Shown piece after piece: positions 28,628 to 37,591 of a stretch of DNA of 64,000 nucleotides. The first letter of the stretch is position 1. Every line of letters begins with the position of its first letter. The position numbers were made by a program, and so were the translations under genes. Under the pieces are notes generated by a model. The model was not told the DNA's origin. It did no database searches and saw only the letters and a list, made by a program, of their open reading frames with translations. Origin of the DNA: Sulfuritalea sp. Its GTDB lineage: Bacteria > Pseudomonadota > Gammaproteobacteria > Burkholderiales > Rhodocyclaceae. The stretch lies in the NCBI GenBank assembly GCA_016710465.1, contig JADJVS010000014.1, positions 496,001 through 560,000 on the forward strand, read 5' to 3'.

Positions 28628-28846
28628 ATGGCCCGAAAAAGAAAACCGGATATAGTCGATATCGTCGCTGAACGAAAAGCGACCAACCTGAACCAGTCCG
28701 AATACTGGACGCGCTTCGGCGTCACCCAGTCGGGGGGCTCGCGCTACGAGTCAGGGCGGGCCATGCCCAAGCCGCTGACGATTCTGATGCGCTTGCATCG
28801 CGCGGGAACGATCACCGACAAGGATCTGGCGTCAGCGCAGAAGTAA
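28628..28846 (+). CDS. Small helix-turn-helix protein
   Basis: A 72-residue basic protein with AAGGAG upstream. The motif LNQSEYWTRFGVTQSGGSRY then ESGRAMPKP is an XRE-like helix-turn-helix of a kind common in betaproteobacteria as a stand-alone small regulator. The target is unknown. Convergent with the large histidine kinase. Confidence 0.82.
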   Translation: MARKRKPDIVDIVAERKATNLNQSEYWTRFGVTQSGGSRYESGRAMPKPLTILMRLHRAGTITDKDLASAQK

Positions 28847-28881
28847 GGCCTGCGGCGAGTACGTCGCGCTTGGACGGCCTA

Positions 28882-31599
28882 TCAACCGGACGCCGAGGCC
28901 GAGGTGTCGCCCTCGCCCGCCGCGAGCGGCAGCCAGAGCGTGACCCGCGTCCCCTTGCCGGGTTCCGAGGAAACGTCCAGGCTGCCACCCAGCAGGATCA
29001 GAATTTCGCGCACGATGGCCACGCCGAGGCCGGTACCCGGCGTCTTGCCCGAGGTATCCGCACGCCAGAAGCGTTCGCCGAAGCGCGCAAGTTCCTCCGG
29101 GCTCATGCCCATTCCCTGGTCTTCGATGGCGATTCCCAGCCGGCCTTTGCCAGCAATCGTGGTGACGCGGATCGCGCCGCCCTCGGGCGAGTATTTCCGG
29201 GCGTTGCCGAGCAGGTTCTGCAGCATCTGGCGCAGCTTCGCCTCGTCCGCGAGGACCGTTGCGGCGGGCGTCGTCAAGTCCAGGGCGAGCGGCCAGCGCT
29301 CGGAGTCGAAGCCAAGGCGCGGCAGCAGCTCGCCGAGCAAGCCGCCGACATCGATGCGTTCGATCCGGAAATCCTTGCCGCGCCTTTCCTCGATGCGCGA
29401 CAGGTCGAGCAACTCGTTGATGATGTCGACCAGCCACAGCGTCTGGCGATGGATGGCGTCGAGGGCTTCACGCCGTGTTTCCGCATCGACTTCCATGGCG
29501 AGCAGGATTTCGCTGTAGCCGAGGATGGTGGTCAATGGCGTGCGCAGCTCGTGCGCCGCGTGGGCGAGGAACTCGCTTTTCATGCGGCTGATCTCGGTGG
29601 CGCTGGTGATGTCTTGCAGGTAGAGGAAGCGCGAACCGCCTGGCGTGCCACTCTCAAAACCGAGTATCTGGATCACGACAGGCCGGGGTTGCAGCAGAAC
29701 CAGTGGCGGCCGGGTCGAGGGGGCTGTTTTGTCCAGGAAGAAGCCGGCGACGCCACCAAAGCCCGCGACCGCTTCAAGGCGAGCTCGGATCTCCGCATCG
29801 AGCACGGCCGCGGGTTTGCCGACAACAGATGTCGCCGCGATCCCGGTCATGGACTGGAATGCGGGGTTGACGAACTTCACATGGTCCTCGGCGTCGAAGG
29901 CGACGAGGCCATCCGGACTCAGGCGGAAGAGGGCGTCGAGCTGGGCATTGCGCTCCGCGAGCGCATCGCCCTTGGCTTGCAATTCGGCAGTCTGTTCCCG
30001 CACCTTGCGCTGGACCATGGCGGTGCGGCCGGTGGTGCCAAGCAGCAACACCTGCAGCAGTGCGGCCATCAGCAGCCCGCTGATGCCGACGGCAAGCGCC
30101 TGCCAGTGCCGCTGTTCGCGGATGAAGCCCTGCGTCGGCAGGATCGACAGGCGCCAGACGCGATCCGCCATGGGCAGCTCGGTTTGCCAGGCGTAGGCGG
30201 AATCGATCGGCTGCGTGTCCTTTGGCGAACGATGGAGGACGGATTTTCCGTCGGTGGCGCCCGGATCCTCGATTTGCAGCACCAGGCCATCCACCATCGC
30301 GGAACGCGTGGCGATGCTCACCAGCTCATCGACCTTGATCACGCCAACGGCAAACCCGAGCAAGCTTTTCTCCTGCCCTGGGGTCGAATTGCGCGGGTAG
30401 GCGGGATGCAGCAGCAGGACGCCGACCCGCTCGCGGTTTTCCTGCACCAGGCGGATCGGCGCGGTCGCCGTCGACGCGTACGAGGCCATCGCCCGGTCGA
30501 GCGCGGCGTGACGTATCGGCTCGGAATAGATGTCATAGCCGAGGGCGGGCCGATTGCCCTCAAGGGGCGCGATGTAGCCGACGACGACGTGGGTCTCGCG
30601 GTTGCCGGCGCGCACCAGTCGCCGCTCGGCGTTGCGTTCCCTGATCTCGAATCCCGGCGTTCCCGTTCGGCGGGCGTAGCTTTGCTCGAAGGCAGGACGT
30701 TGCTCCCGCGCGACAAACGGATTTATGCTCAGCGCGAAAATGTCCGGATTGTCCTTCAGCGTTATGCGTGTGAAGTACTCGAACTGGGCGAAGCTCATGT
30801 CAGGGCTGATTTCAATCAGGCGTCGCAGCGCGGCGAGGGACTCGTGGTGGGCGATGATGCGCTGACCGAGCAATTGCGCGATGTTCTCCCCATGGTTCCG
30901 GATCGTTTGCCGCAGCAGGTAGCGTTCCCAATGCGTGACGGCGAAAAAGGCGCCGCCGACCAGCAGGACCGCGACGCTCATCGGGATCAACTGCGTGGCC
31001 AGGCGACCGCGCCAGGGATGCGTCTTGCGCAAAAGCACGGCGAGGCTGACCGGCAGCATGACCAGTACGCCCAGGGTATCGCCCGACCACCAGCTCCACC
31101 AGGCGAAGGCGTATTCCTGGACGCCGATCACTCCCTGGGCATGGAGCATGCTGACCCCCGCGGTCGCCGAGACCAGCGAAGCAAGCGGGCCGACCAGCAC
31201 CAGGCAGCGCAGGATGTCGGATTCGATTTCCATCGCCTGCCAGGCGCGCGGCGCATAGCTGCGGATCAGGAAATGCGCCACCCATGCCTGTAGCGCGGCG
31301 CCGCAGGCAATGCCGCCGGCGACCAGTGCGGTACGCGGTGAAAGATCGCCGTTGAGCCCCGCGACGCCGAGGTTCAGCACCAGCGAGCCGAGCCAGATGC
31401 CAAACCAAGCGCGCGGTCCCGCCCAGAGCATGACGGCGACGGCGAAGCCGGCGGCTGGAAAGATCGGGCTGGCATAGCCGGGGGCGACCGCAAGTGCCAG
31501 TCCCATGGCTCCCAGGGCCAGGTAGGTCGTGGCGATGCCGGCCAGGGCGAACGGCGATGGTTGGTCGGAGCTGGTTTCGGCGGCAAATTCAGTATTCAT
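28882..31599 (-). CDS. MASE1-CHASE-PAS sensor histidine kinase
   Basis: A 905-residue hybrid-free kinase. A MASE1-like array of about eight membrane helices (residues 18-215) is followed by a periplasmic CHASE domain (about 230-450, with ENIAQLLGQRIIAHHESLAA), another helix near 490, and a PAS domain (ALFRLSPDGLVAFDAED). HisKA follows with the phospho-acceptor histidine near 680 in AHAAHELRTPLTTILGY. HATPase_c carries the N box NLLGNARKYSPEGG and the G boxes IEDQGMGM and GTGLGVAIV. Its PAS-kinase half is clearly related to the kinase at 33255. Confidence 0.93.
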   Translation of the reverse strand: MNTEFAAETSSDQPSPFALAGIATTYLALGAMGLALAVAPGYASPIFPAAGFAVAVMLWAGPRAWFGIWLGSLVLNLGVAGLNGDLSPRTALVAGGIACGAALQAWVAHFLIRSYAPRAWQAMEIESDILRCLVLVGPLASLVSATAGVSMLHAQGVIGVQEYAFAWWSWWSGDTLGVLVMLPVSLAVLLRKTHPWRGRLATQLIPMSVAVLLVGGAFFAVTHWERYLLRQTIRNHGENIAQLLGQRIIAHHESLAALRRLIEISPDMSFAQFEYFTRITLKDNPDIFALSINPFVAREQRPAFEQSYARRTGTPGFEIRERNAERRLVRAGNRETHVVVGYIAPLEGNRPALGYDIYSEPIRHAALDRAMASYASTATAPIRLVQENRERVGVLLLHPAYPRNSTPGQEKSLLGFAVGVIKVDELVSIATRSAMVDGLVLQIEDPGATDGKSVLHRSPKDTQPIDSAYAWQTELPMADRVWRLSILPTQGFIREQRHWQALAVGISGLLMAALLQVLLLGTTGRTAMVQRKVREQTAELQAKGDALAERNAQLDALFRLSPDGLVAFDAEDHVKFVNPAFQSMTGIAATSVVGKPAAVLDAEIRARLEAVAGFGGVAGFFLDKTAPSTRPPLVLLQPRPVVIQILGFESGTPGGSRFLYLQDITSATEISRMKSEFLAHAAHELRTPLTTILGYSEILLAMEVDAETRREALDAIHRQTLWLVDIINELLDLSRIEERRGKDFRIERIDVGGLLGELLPRLGFDSERWPLALDLTTPAATVLADEAKLRQMLQNLLGNARKYSPEGGAIRVTTIAGKGRLGIAIEDQGMGMSPEELARFGERFWRADTSGKTPGTGLGVAIVREILILLGGSLDVSSEPGKGTRVTLWLPLAAGEGDTSASASG

Positions 31600-31646
31600 G
31601 ATGCCGCGTCAGGCTGGGATTGGCCCGCAAAGTTCGAGCGGATTTC

Positions 31647-32510
31647 TTACTCATGCCGGAAGATGGAGGTGGCGTGCGCACTGCGCGCCTCGATGCGGCC
31701 AAACAATGGCCGGATGTTCTCGTCCCAGACGATGCCCAGGCGGCTGCAGGCGGTGCTGGAAATCCTGGTGACGCGGTTCTCCGCGCGTCTGCCCAGATCC
31801 AGCGCGTTGCTCAGCACCTCGGCGACATGCAGCAGAGGCACCAGAAGCTCGTCGCTTTCCGTGCCGGCATCATGGTGGTGACGGATGCCGGAAATCAATG
31901 ACGTTGGCAACTTCCAGTGCTCCGCCAGCCAGGCACCGATTTCGGCGTGGTCGACGCCAAACCGCTCGCGTTCGACGACATCGATGCCGTCGTTGTGGGC
32001 CAGCGCCTCGTTCCAGGATTCATGGCTGGTGTCTGGGCGAAAGCGGCTCAGCCAGAGCTGGCCGACATCGTGCAGCAGTCCGGCCACCAGGGCCAGGTCG
32101 CCAGGCGTGCGCAGGGCCACATGCTGGGCCAGCTCCTCGCTGCAGACGCCAACGGCGACGCTATGTCTCCAGAAGCCCATGCCCCTGCCGGAACCCACGC
32201 CGCCGGCGACAAAATGTCCGACGCGGGTGGTGATTGCGGTTTCGCGCACCCGGCCGACGCCGATCAGCGAAGTCGCGGTGAATACGTCGCGCACCATCGA
32301 CAGGCGGCGAGTCCTGGCTGCCGCGTTGTTGGCCATCGCCAGCACGCGAGCGGTGATCACCGGGTCCTGCTTGATATGTTCGGTTAGCAGCGCCAGGCTG
32401 GCATCGGGGTCGTCGAGCGTGGCGAGGATCTCGACCACGATGCGAGGAAAGGCCGGTAGTTCGTCCGCCCTGGACAGAACTTCATCCCGGGTGATGCACG
32501 GCTTGCTCAT
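31647..32510 (-). CDS. HDOD domain protein
   Basis: A 287-residue HDOD protein. ELPAFPRIVVEILATLDDPD and LLTEHIKQDPVITARVLAMA are the standard opening, and GLLHDVGQLWL and RHHHDAG mark the degenerate HD core. HDOD proteins act as signalling hubs tied to cyclic-di-GMP or phosphorelay systems. Two adjacent ATGs exist; the second (32510) has better spacing from GGAG. Overlaps the small gene upstream. Confidence 0.9.
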   Translation of the reverse strand: MSKPCITRDEVLSRADELPAFPRIVVEILATLDDPDASLALLTEHIKQDPVITARVLAMANNAAARTRRLSMVRDVFTATSLIGVGRVRETAITTRVGHFVAGGVGSGRGMGFWRHSVAVGVCSEELAQHVALRTPGDLALVAGLLHDVGQLWLSRFRPDTSHESWNEALAHNDGIDVVERERFGVDHAEIGAWLAEHWKLPTSLISGIRHHHDAGTESDELLVPLLHVAEVLSNALDLGRRAENRVTRISSTACSRLGIVWDENIRPLFGRIEARSAHATSIFRHE

Positions 32511-32836
32511 CATGCGCTCCGATACGCCAGGACCTGGTCGAACAGAGCGGCCAGGGTCGGGTCGGCGAGGTCGGCGCCGGAAAAGATATCCAGCACCCGG
32601 TGTGCCGCGTTCGCCGCGTCGACCGCGACCTCTTCGTCGCTGCGGCTGTCGGGCTCGGCGACAAAGATGAACTCGGCATGGTGTGCGGCGAGCTGGCGCA
32701 GGTTGTCCCCGGTCAGCCGATGGCCGGCCGGCAGGGAATAGCGGTGCTGGCCTTGGCGTGTAACGCGCACCGGGGTGCCCAGCACCATGCCGGGTTCGGC
32801 TTCGATCAGCGGCAGGTAACGCGGACGGGTTCTCAT
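32510..32836 (-). CDS. Small protein partnered with HDOD gene
   Basis: A 108-residue soluble protein. The first half (YLPLIEAEPGMVLGTPVRVT, then LPAGHRLTGDNLRQLAAHHA) resembles the short beta/helix region found ahead of HD-GYP domains in cyclic-di-GMP phosphodiesterases, where DUF3391-like segments occur. Here it is free-standing. It overlaps the start of the HDOD gene, suggesting a split two-protein version. Confidence 0.68.
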   Translation of the reverse strand: MRTRPRYLPLIEAEPGMVLGTPVRVTRQGQHRYSLPAGHRLTGDNLRQLAAHHAEFIFVAEPDSRSDEEVAVDAANAAHRVLDIFSGADLADPTLAALFDQVLAYRSA

Positions 32837-32850
32837 GGCAAAAGGCCGAT

Positions 32851-33258
32851 TCAGATGGGCTTTCGTTGGCTGGCGTCGGATGCCTGGCGGGAGCCGACGT
32901 CGAGGCTGGCCAGAAAGTGATTGGCCAGTGCGATGGGACTGAGCGGCTTGACGAAATAGCCGTTGGCGCCCGCCGCCCGTCCGCGTTCGCGGTCGTTCTC
33001 CTCGCCGCAGGCGGTCACCAGCACGACGTCGATCGCTGCCAGATCCGGATCGCGCTTGACGCGTTCGCAGAATTGGAACCCGTCCATCGAGCCGGGCATC
33101 AGCACGTCGAGCACGATGCCGTCGGGACGCTGCTTCTTGATCTTCGCCCACGCGGCCTGGGCGCCGTCCGCTTCGTCAGTCGCGAAATGGTCGCGCAGGG
33201 CGAGGCGGATCATCCAGCGGATCACGCTCTGGTCATCGACGATCAGGATGCGTTTCAT
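32851..33258 (-). CDS. Stand-alone response-regulator receiver
   Basis: A 135-residue receiver domain with D8/D9, phospho-acceptor D51 in IVLDVLMPG, and the lysine in FVKPLSP. There is no output domain; the tail is short and polar. A GGGAG site supports the start. The gene overlaps the end of the kinase gene upstream by 4 nt, so the two proteins are made together and are the likely cognate pair. Confidence 0.92.
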   Translation of the reverse strand: MKRILIVDDQSVIRWMIRLALRDHFATDEADGAQAAWAKIKKQRPDGIVLDVLMPGSMDGFQFCERVKRDPDLAAIDVVLVTACGEENDRERGRAAGANGYFVKPLSPIALANHFLASLDVGSRQASDASQRKPI

Positions 33259-35129
33259 GAGGGTGCTCCCGTTGCAGTGTCTGCCATTGTGGCGGATTCG
33301 GCGCTTGTTGCTTGGGCCTGCAGCCAGATCGTCACCGTGGTACCAGCGCCGACTTTGCTGTCGAGTTCCACGTGCCCGCCATGGATCTCGATGATTTCCT
33401 TGACGATGCTCATGCCCAGGCCGGTGCCTGGAATCTTCCCCGAGGCATCGGCGCGATAGAAGCGTTCGAAGACGCGCGCCAACTGTTCCTCCGTCATTCC
33501 GATACCCTGGTCCCTGACACGGATGCCGAGCAGGGCGGCATCCCCGTCCGGGGCGAGAAACTCGATGCCGACCATGCCGCCCGCAGGCGAGTACTTGTAG
33601 GCGTTGGACAGGACATTGCCGATGGCCTGGGTAAGTTTCTTGCGGTCGCCGCGCACCCACAGCGGGCCGTCCGCCGGGGGTTCCTCGGGCGACGGGCGCT
33701 CGTCCGGCGGCTTGAAACCTCCGGCGATTTCGTGCACCAGCTCTCGCAGGTCCAGGCGTGCGATATTGAAATCCTTGCCGCGGCGCGCCTCGATGCGCGC
33801 CAGGTCGAGCAGCTCGTTGATGATCGAGACCATCAATTCCGATTGCTTGAAGATCGTGCCGAGGAACTCACGCCGCTCCGTGTCCGTGAAATCCCGCGCC
33901 AGCATCAGTTCGGCGAAGCCGTAAATGCTGGCCATTGGAGTGCGCAGTTCGTGAGCCGCGGTGGAGAGGAATTCGCTCTTCAGGCGATCGACTTCCGCCT
34001 CGAGGGTGATGTCGCGCAGGTAAAGGATCTGCGACACGGTTGCCGCCTGCGCTTCGCGCAGGCCGATCTCGATCACGCGCTGGCCAGGTCCGCCGATTTC
34101 GATCTGCTGCCGCCTTTCGTGGGCGGCGCCGGGTTCGCCTCGCTCGGCCTTGCGTGGGCGACGCAGGGCAGCGACGCCGGCGAACCGCGTCGCCGCCGTG
34201 CAGGCCGCTGCCAGGCACTGGGAGAACGCGGCTTCATCGAGGCCGAGCGTGCTTTCCGCTTCGAGGCCGGTGAGCTGGACGAATGCCGGGCTGAGGTACT
34301 TGACGCGGCGCTCGGCGTCGAAGGAGACGAACCCATCCGGACTCAGGTCAAAAATCGCCTTCAGTTGTTCGGCACCCTCCTCGGCACGGCTCCGGGCCTC
34401 TTCAGCCTCGTGCAGGGCATCAAGGCGCTGGCGGCTCTCGGTCTCGACACACTGCCGGCTCTCGCCGAGCTGCTCGGCCATGCGATTGAAGGCGAGCGCG
34501 GTTTCCGCCAGTTCATCGCTGCCTTGCACGGGCACGCGGCTGGTGAAATCGCCGGCGGCAATCCGGGTGCTTGCGCCGCACAGGGCGACCAGTTGCCGTG
34601 CCAGGTAGGTGCCGAGCAGCCAGGAGAACAGCGCAACCAGCGCCATTTCCAGTGCCGCTATACCGGCCGCCCACTGCCGCGCCGTGATGATCAGTTGATT
34701 GAGCGGCGAGATGGAAACCCCCAGGCGGACTTCGCCGTGGTGGATGTCACGGACGAGGATGGGCGTCGAGCGGTCGAAGCAGCCGTCGGTGACATCGGCA
34801 ATCGACTGGTCCTCCTTGAACGGGGCAGTCGGGAACGCGCCCTTGCCGCGCTCGGCCAGCACTCGTCCCTGCGAATCCAGAATACGCAGGTAGTCGATCT
34901 GGCCGGACGCCATTGCCTCGCGGACCAGGGCGTTGAGGGTTGCAAGATCCTGCGACAGGACTGCATCCTTGGCGGCGGCGGCGAGCAGCTTGCCGCCCAG
35001 GGTGACGCGGCGGGTCAGTTCCTCCTCGTTGGAATCGCGCAGGATTTGAAGCGCGCTGCCGATCAGCACCGCCAACAGCGCCATTTCGATGGCGGCAATG
35101 CCGAGGATGGTCTTGGTACGAAAGCGCAT
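33255..35129 (-). CDS. HAMP-PAS sensor histidine kinase
   Basis: A 624-residue kinase. Membrane helix 1 (about 8-30), a periplasmic sensor domain (31-150), helix 2 (about 155-178), HAMP (about 180-232), a coiled-coil linker, and a PAS domain with AIFDLSPDGFVSFDAE come first. HisKA follows with the histidine near 392 in STAAHELRTPMASIYGF. HATPase_c has NVLSNAYKYSPAGG, VRDQGIGM and GTGLGMSIV. The gene follows a PhnD-like binding protein by 17 nt, which suggests periplasmic ligand sensing. Confidence 0.93.
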   Translation of the reverse strand: MRFRTKTILGIAAIEMALLAVLIGSALQILRDSNEEELTRRVTLGGKLLAAAAKDAVLSQDLATLNALVREAMASGQIDYLRILDSQGRVLAERGKGAFPTAPFKEDQSIADVTDGCFDRSTPILVRDIHHGEVRLGVSISPLNQLIITARQWAAGIAALEMALVALFSWLLGTYLARQLVALCGASTRIAAGDFTSRVPVQGSDELAETALAFNRMAEQLGESRQCVETESRQRLDALHEAEEARSRAEEGAEQLKAIFDLSPDGFVSFDAERRVKYLSPAFVQLTGLEAESTLGLDEAAFSQCLAAACTAATRFAGVAALRRPRKAERGEPGAAHERRQQIEIGGPGQRVIEIGLREAQAATVSQILYLRDITLEAEVDRLKSEFLSTAAHELRTPMASIYGFAELMLARDFTDTERREFLGTIFKQSELMVSIINELLDLARIEARRGKDFNIARLDLRELVHEIAGGFKPPDERPSPEEPPADGPLWVRGDRKKLTQAIGNVLSNAYKYSPAGGMVGIEFLAPDGDAALLGIRVRDQGIGMTEEQLARVFERFYRADASGKIPGTGLGMSIVKEIIEIHGGHVELDSKVGAGTTVTIWLQAQATSAESATMADTATGAPS

Positions 35130-35146
35130 GGCGTGGCTGCAGGCCG

Positions 35147-36103
35147 TCAGTGCTTGCCGTATTGCGAGAGCAATTCGATATCCAGGCCGCGGATATCGTT
35201 CCAGTCCTGATCGCGCGCGGGCTCGATGCCCTTGAAGGCGATCGGGGCCAGCAGGCGTCGACCGGTCTCGTCCTCGGCCAACGAGGCCATCGCCGATACG
35301 ACACGGCGTGCGATCTGCGGTGGGACGCGCGGGTGGATGGCGAATGCGTGCGGTGTGTAAGGCGGCGTCTCGGTGAGAATCCTGAGTTTGCCGCGGATTT
35401 CCGGCGCGGCGGCCTCGAATGTGCGCTGGATGCCGCCACCGGCTTCCTGCAGGCCATTGGCGACGGCCAGGTAGACGGAGTCGTGCGAGGCCACGAACTT
35501 GGCGTCGATGCGTATGTTCTGGCGTCCGAATTCCGCCTGCGGCAAGATGCTCGCGGCGAAGGCGGCGGGCGCCGGGAAGATCACCGTCTTTCCGGCAAGC
35601 TCGGCTACCTTGCGGTAGGGACTGTCGGTCCGTACAACAAGAATGCCCCTGATCTTGCGGTCCCGTTCCTTGGCGATCGCCTCGTATCCCTGGGCGGCAT
35701 GGAACACGACGTAATGGTAGGGGTTCATATAGGCCAGGTCGTATTCGGCCTTGCCGAGCCGTTCCTCGAACGCCGGAATTGTGGGGGCCGTGCGGAAAAT
35801 CAGCGAGACGCCGGCGCGGCGGCCGACTTCCGCCAGCAACGGTCCCCATTCCTCGGCCAGGCGGGTTGCCGCCTGTTGCGGGACAACCCCGAAGTTCAGT
35901 ACCGGGTTGGCGCCGATATCCGCGCTAGCGCAAGGGGCGACAACCAAGGCAAGCACGGCCGCGAGGCAGGCCAGCCTGCGCCGGCCGGTATCGACGATGG
36001 CGGCTTCCCTTCCGCGGATTCCTTCATGGCCTTGGCATCGATCCTGAGTCGGCTTGTTACCGTGATACCGGCGCCGAACTTGCACCGCGTTGGCGGGATT
36101 CAT
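35147..36103 (-). CDS. PhnD-like periplasmic binding protein beside kinase
   Basis: A 318-residue substrate-binding protein of the phosphate/phosphite/phosphonate family. A basic N-terminal stretch of about 40 residues precedes the signal helix LACLAAVLALVVAPCASA. The mature protein has VLNFGVVPQQAATRLAEEW, YDLAYMNPYHYVVF and KTVIFPAPAAFAASILP, the usual ligand-cleft segments. There are no ABC permease or ATPase genes nearby; the neighbours are a histidine kinase and receivers. This matches AioX/ArxX-type sensors that load ligand and signal to a kinase. The start overlaps the upstream stop by 4 nt. Confidence 0.88.
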   Translation of the reverse strand: MNPANAVQVRRRYHGNKPTQDRCQGHEGIRGREAAIVDTGRRRLACLAAVLALVVAPCASADIGANPVLNFGVVPQQAATRLAEEWGPLLAEVGRRAGVSLIFRTAPTIPAFEERLGKAEYDLAYMNPYHYVVFHAAQGYEAIAKERDRKIRGILVVRTDSPYRKVAELAGKTVIFPAPAAFAASILPQAEFGRQNIRIDAKFVASHDSVYLAVANGLQEAGGGIQRTFEAAAPEIRGKLRILTETPPYTPHAFAIHPRVPPQIARRVVSAMASLAEDETGRRLLAPIAFKGIEPARDQDWNDIRGLDIELLSQYGKH

Positions 36104-37584
36104 GATTGCGAATCCTTTTGAACTGGTGCCGGGTCGGAGCCCTGGAAGCTGGCATATTGGTTGCCACCCCGGCTTTGCGCCAGGCGAAGCGCCAGGCTGG
36201 CGCTGGTGAACAGGGCGGGGGCGTCGAGGCCATGATCGGGGAAGGAGGCGCAACCGACGCTGACGTTTACCGGCAGCACCAGGCTGTTGATCGTGACCGG
36301 GTGGTGCAGGGCGTCCATCAGCTTGGCGCAGAAGCGGCCAATGTCGGCCGCGCCATGGAGTCGTGGCGCAAGCAGCACAAAGTTGTCGGCGCCCATTCGT
36401 GCCACCGTGTCCGATTCGCGTACCGTTGCCGACAGGCGCGCGGCGACCTCGCGCAGCACCTGATCCCCGACTGCATGGCCGTGTTCCTGGTTGAGTTTGC
36501 CGAAGTGGTCGATGTCGATCAGGACGAGGCTGAAAGCTTGCTCCGATCGCCGCGAGAGCATGACCAGTCGTTCCAGTCGGTCTTCCAGAAGTTTGCGATT
36601 CGCCACCTGCGTCAGGGGATCGTGAAAGGCCGGGAACAAGCGCGCGGATTCGGCCGTGGCCGCCTGCGGCGAAAGGTCGGAAAACACGGCGATGTAGCTG
36701 AGAACGCGGCCGCTCGTGTCGCGCACCGCATTGACCGCCAGGCGCTCCGGATAGGTTTCACCGTTCTTGCGCCGGTTGAACAACAGGCCTTGCCACGATC
36801 CGGTGGTGCCCAGGGCATGCCAGAACATTTCGTAGAACTCGGGGCTCTGGTGGCCGGAGGCGAGGAAGTGGGGATTGCGCCCAAGAGCCTCGGCGGGGCT
36901 GTAGCCGGTGATCAGGCTGAAGGCGGCATTCACGGCGAGGATCTCGCCTTCCACGTCGGTGATCATCACGCCTTCGCTGGCATTCTTGAATACCATCGAT
37001 GCAATCTGGGTCTCGAATTCAGTTTCGCGCAGGTAGGTGACATCGCGCAGGATCCAGTGCAAGTGGCGCAGATTGCCGTCGCGGCGCACCGCCAGCACTC
37101 GTGCATTGACGATCAGCGGCGGGCGGCCGGGCTCGGCACGACGCAGGTGCAGCTCGTAGCCGGCTTCGCGGCAGTGGTTGCCCTGCAGCACGTTGGTGTG
37201 CATGGCGACGAAGTCGGCGAGGTGGGTGGTTTCCACCCAGTCGCCGAGCTTGCTGTTTTCCAGCTCCAGCGCCGAAGCGAGCGCGGCGCTCGCCGGATTC
37301 GATTGCCGGATGACTCCCGCGGCATCGGTGACGAGGTGGATGTCGAGCGAGCTGCTTACGACGGCGTCGAGTTCCTCGCGGCTTTCCAGGAGGTGGTCGG
37401 TGGATTCGCGCAGTTCTTCGTTGTCGGAGCGCAACTCGTCGTTGCGCTCGATCATCAGTTGCAGGTCGTCGGCGTAGCGATAGAGCTGTTCGTGCAGCGA
37501 CACCGAACGCGCGCTGCCAGGCAGGCGCACGGTCTGGCCGCCGGCCGGCGCGGGGTTTTCGTCGTCGAGCTTGCTTGTGCTCAT
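36100..37584 (-). CDS. PAS-PAS-GGDEF protein with degenerate GGDEF motif
   Basis: A 494-residue soluble protein. A coiled coil at 35-75 is followed by two PAS domains (about 75-185 and 192-305, the second with GYSPAEALGRNPHFLASGHQ) and a GGDEF domain (about 315-480, with HDPLTQVANRKLLEDRL). The catalytic signature at residues 398-402 is GADNF instead of GGDEF, so diguanylate cyclase activity is doubtful and the domain may be a GTP- or partner-binding module. The start at 37584 lies 7 nt from the upstream receiver gene. Confidence 0.92.
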   Translation of the reverse strand: MSTSKLDDENPAPAGGQTVRLPGSARSVSLHEQLYRYADDLQLMIERNDELRSDNEELRESTDHLLESREELDAVVSSSLDIHLVTDAAGVIRQSNPASAALASALELENSKLGDWVETTHLADFVAMHTNVLQGNHCREAGYELHLRRAEPGRPPLIVNARVLAVRRDGNLRHLHWILRDVTYLRETEFETQIASMVFKNASEGVMITDVEGEILAVNAAFSLITGYSPAEALGRNPHFLASGHQSPEFYEMFWHALGTTGSWQGLLFNRRKNGETYPERLAVNAVRDTSGRVLSYIAVFSDLSPQAATAESARLFPAFHDPLTQVANRKLLEDRLERLVMLSRRSEQAFSLVLIDIDHFGKLNQEHGHAVGDQVLREVAARLSATVRESDTVARMGADNFVLLAPRLHGAADIGRFCAKLMDALHHPVTINSLVLPVNVSVGCASFPDHGLDAPALFTSASLALRLAQSRGGNQYASFQGSDPAPVQKDSQS

Positions 37585-37591
37585 GGCGGGT

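Noticed and set aside
35147..36103. PhnD-like protein as part of a phosphonate ABC importer
   Set aside because: No permease or ATPase genes occur nearby; neighbours are kinase and receiver genes.
36100..37584. PAS-GGDEF protein as an active diguanylate cyclase
   Set aside because: The signature GADNF lacks the catalytic acidic residue, so activity should not be assumed.
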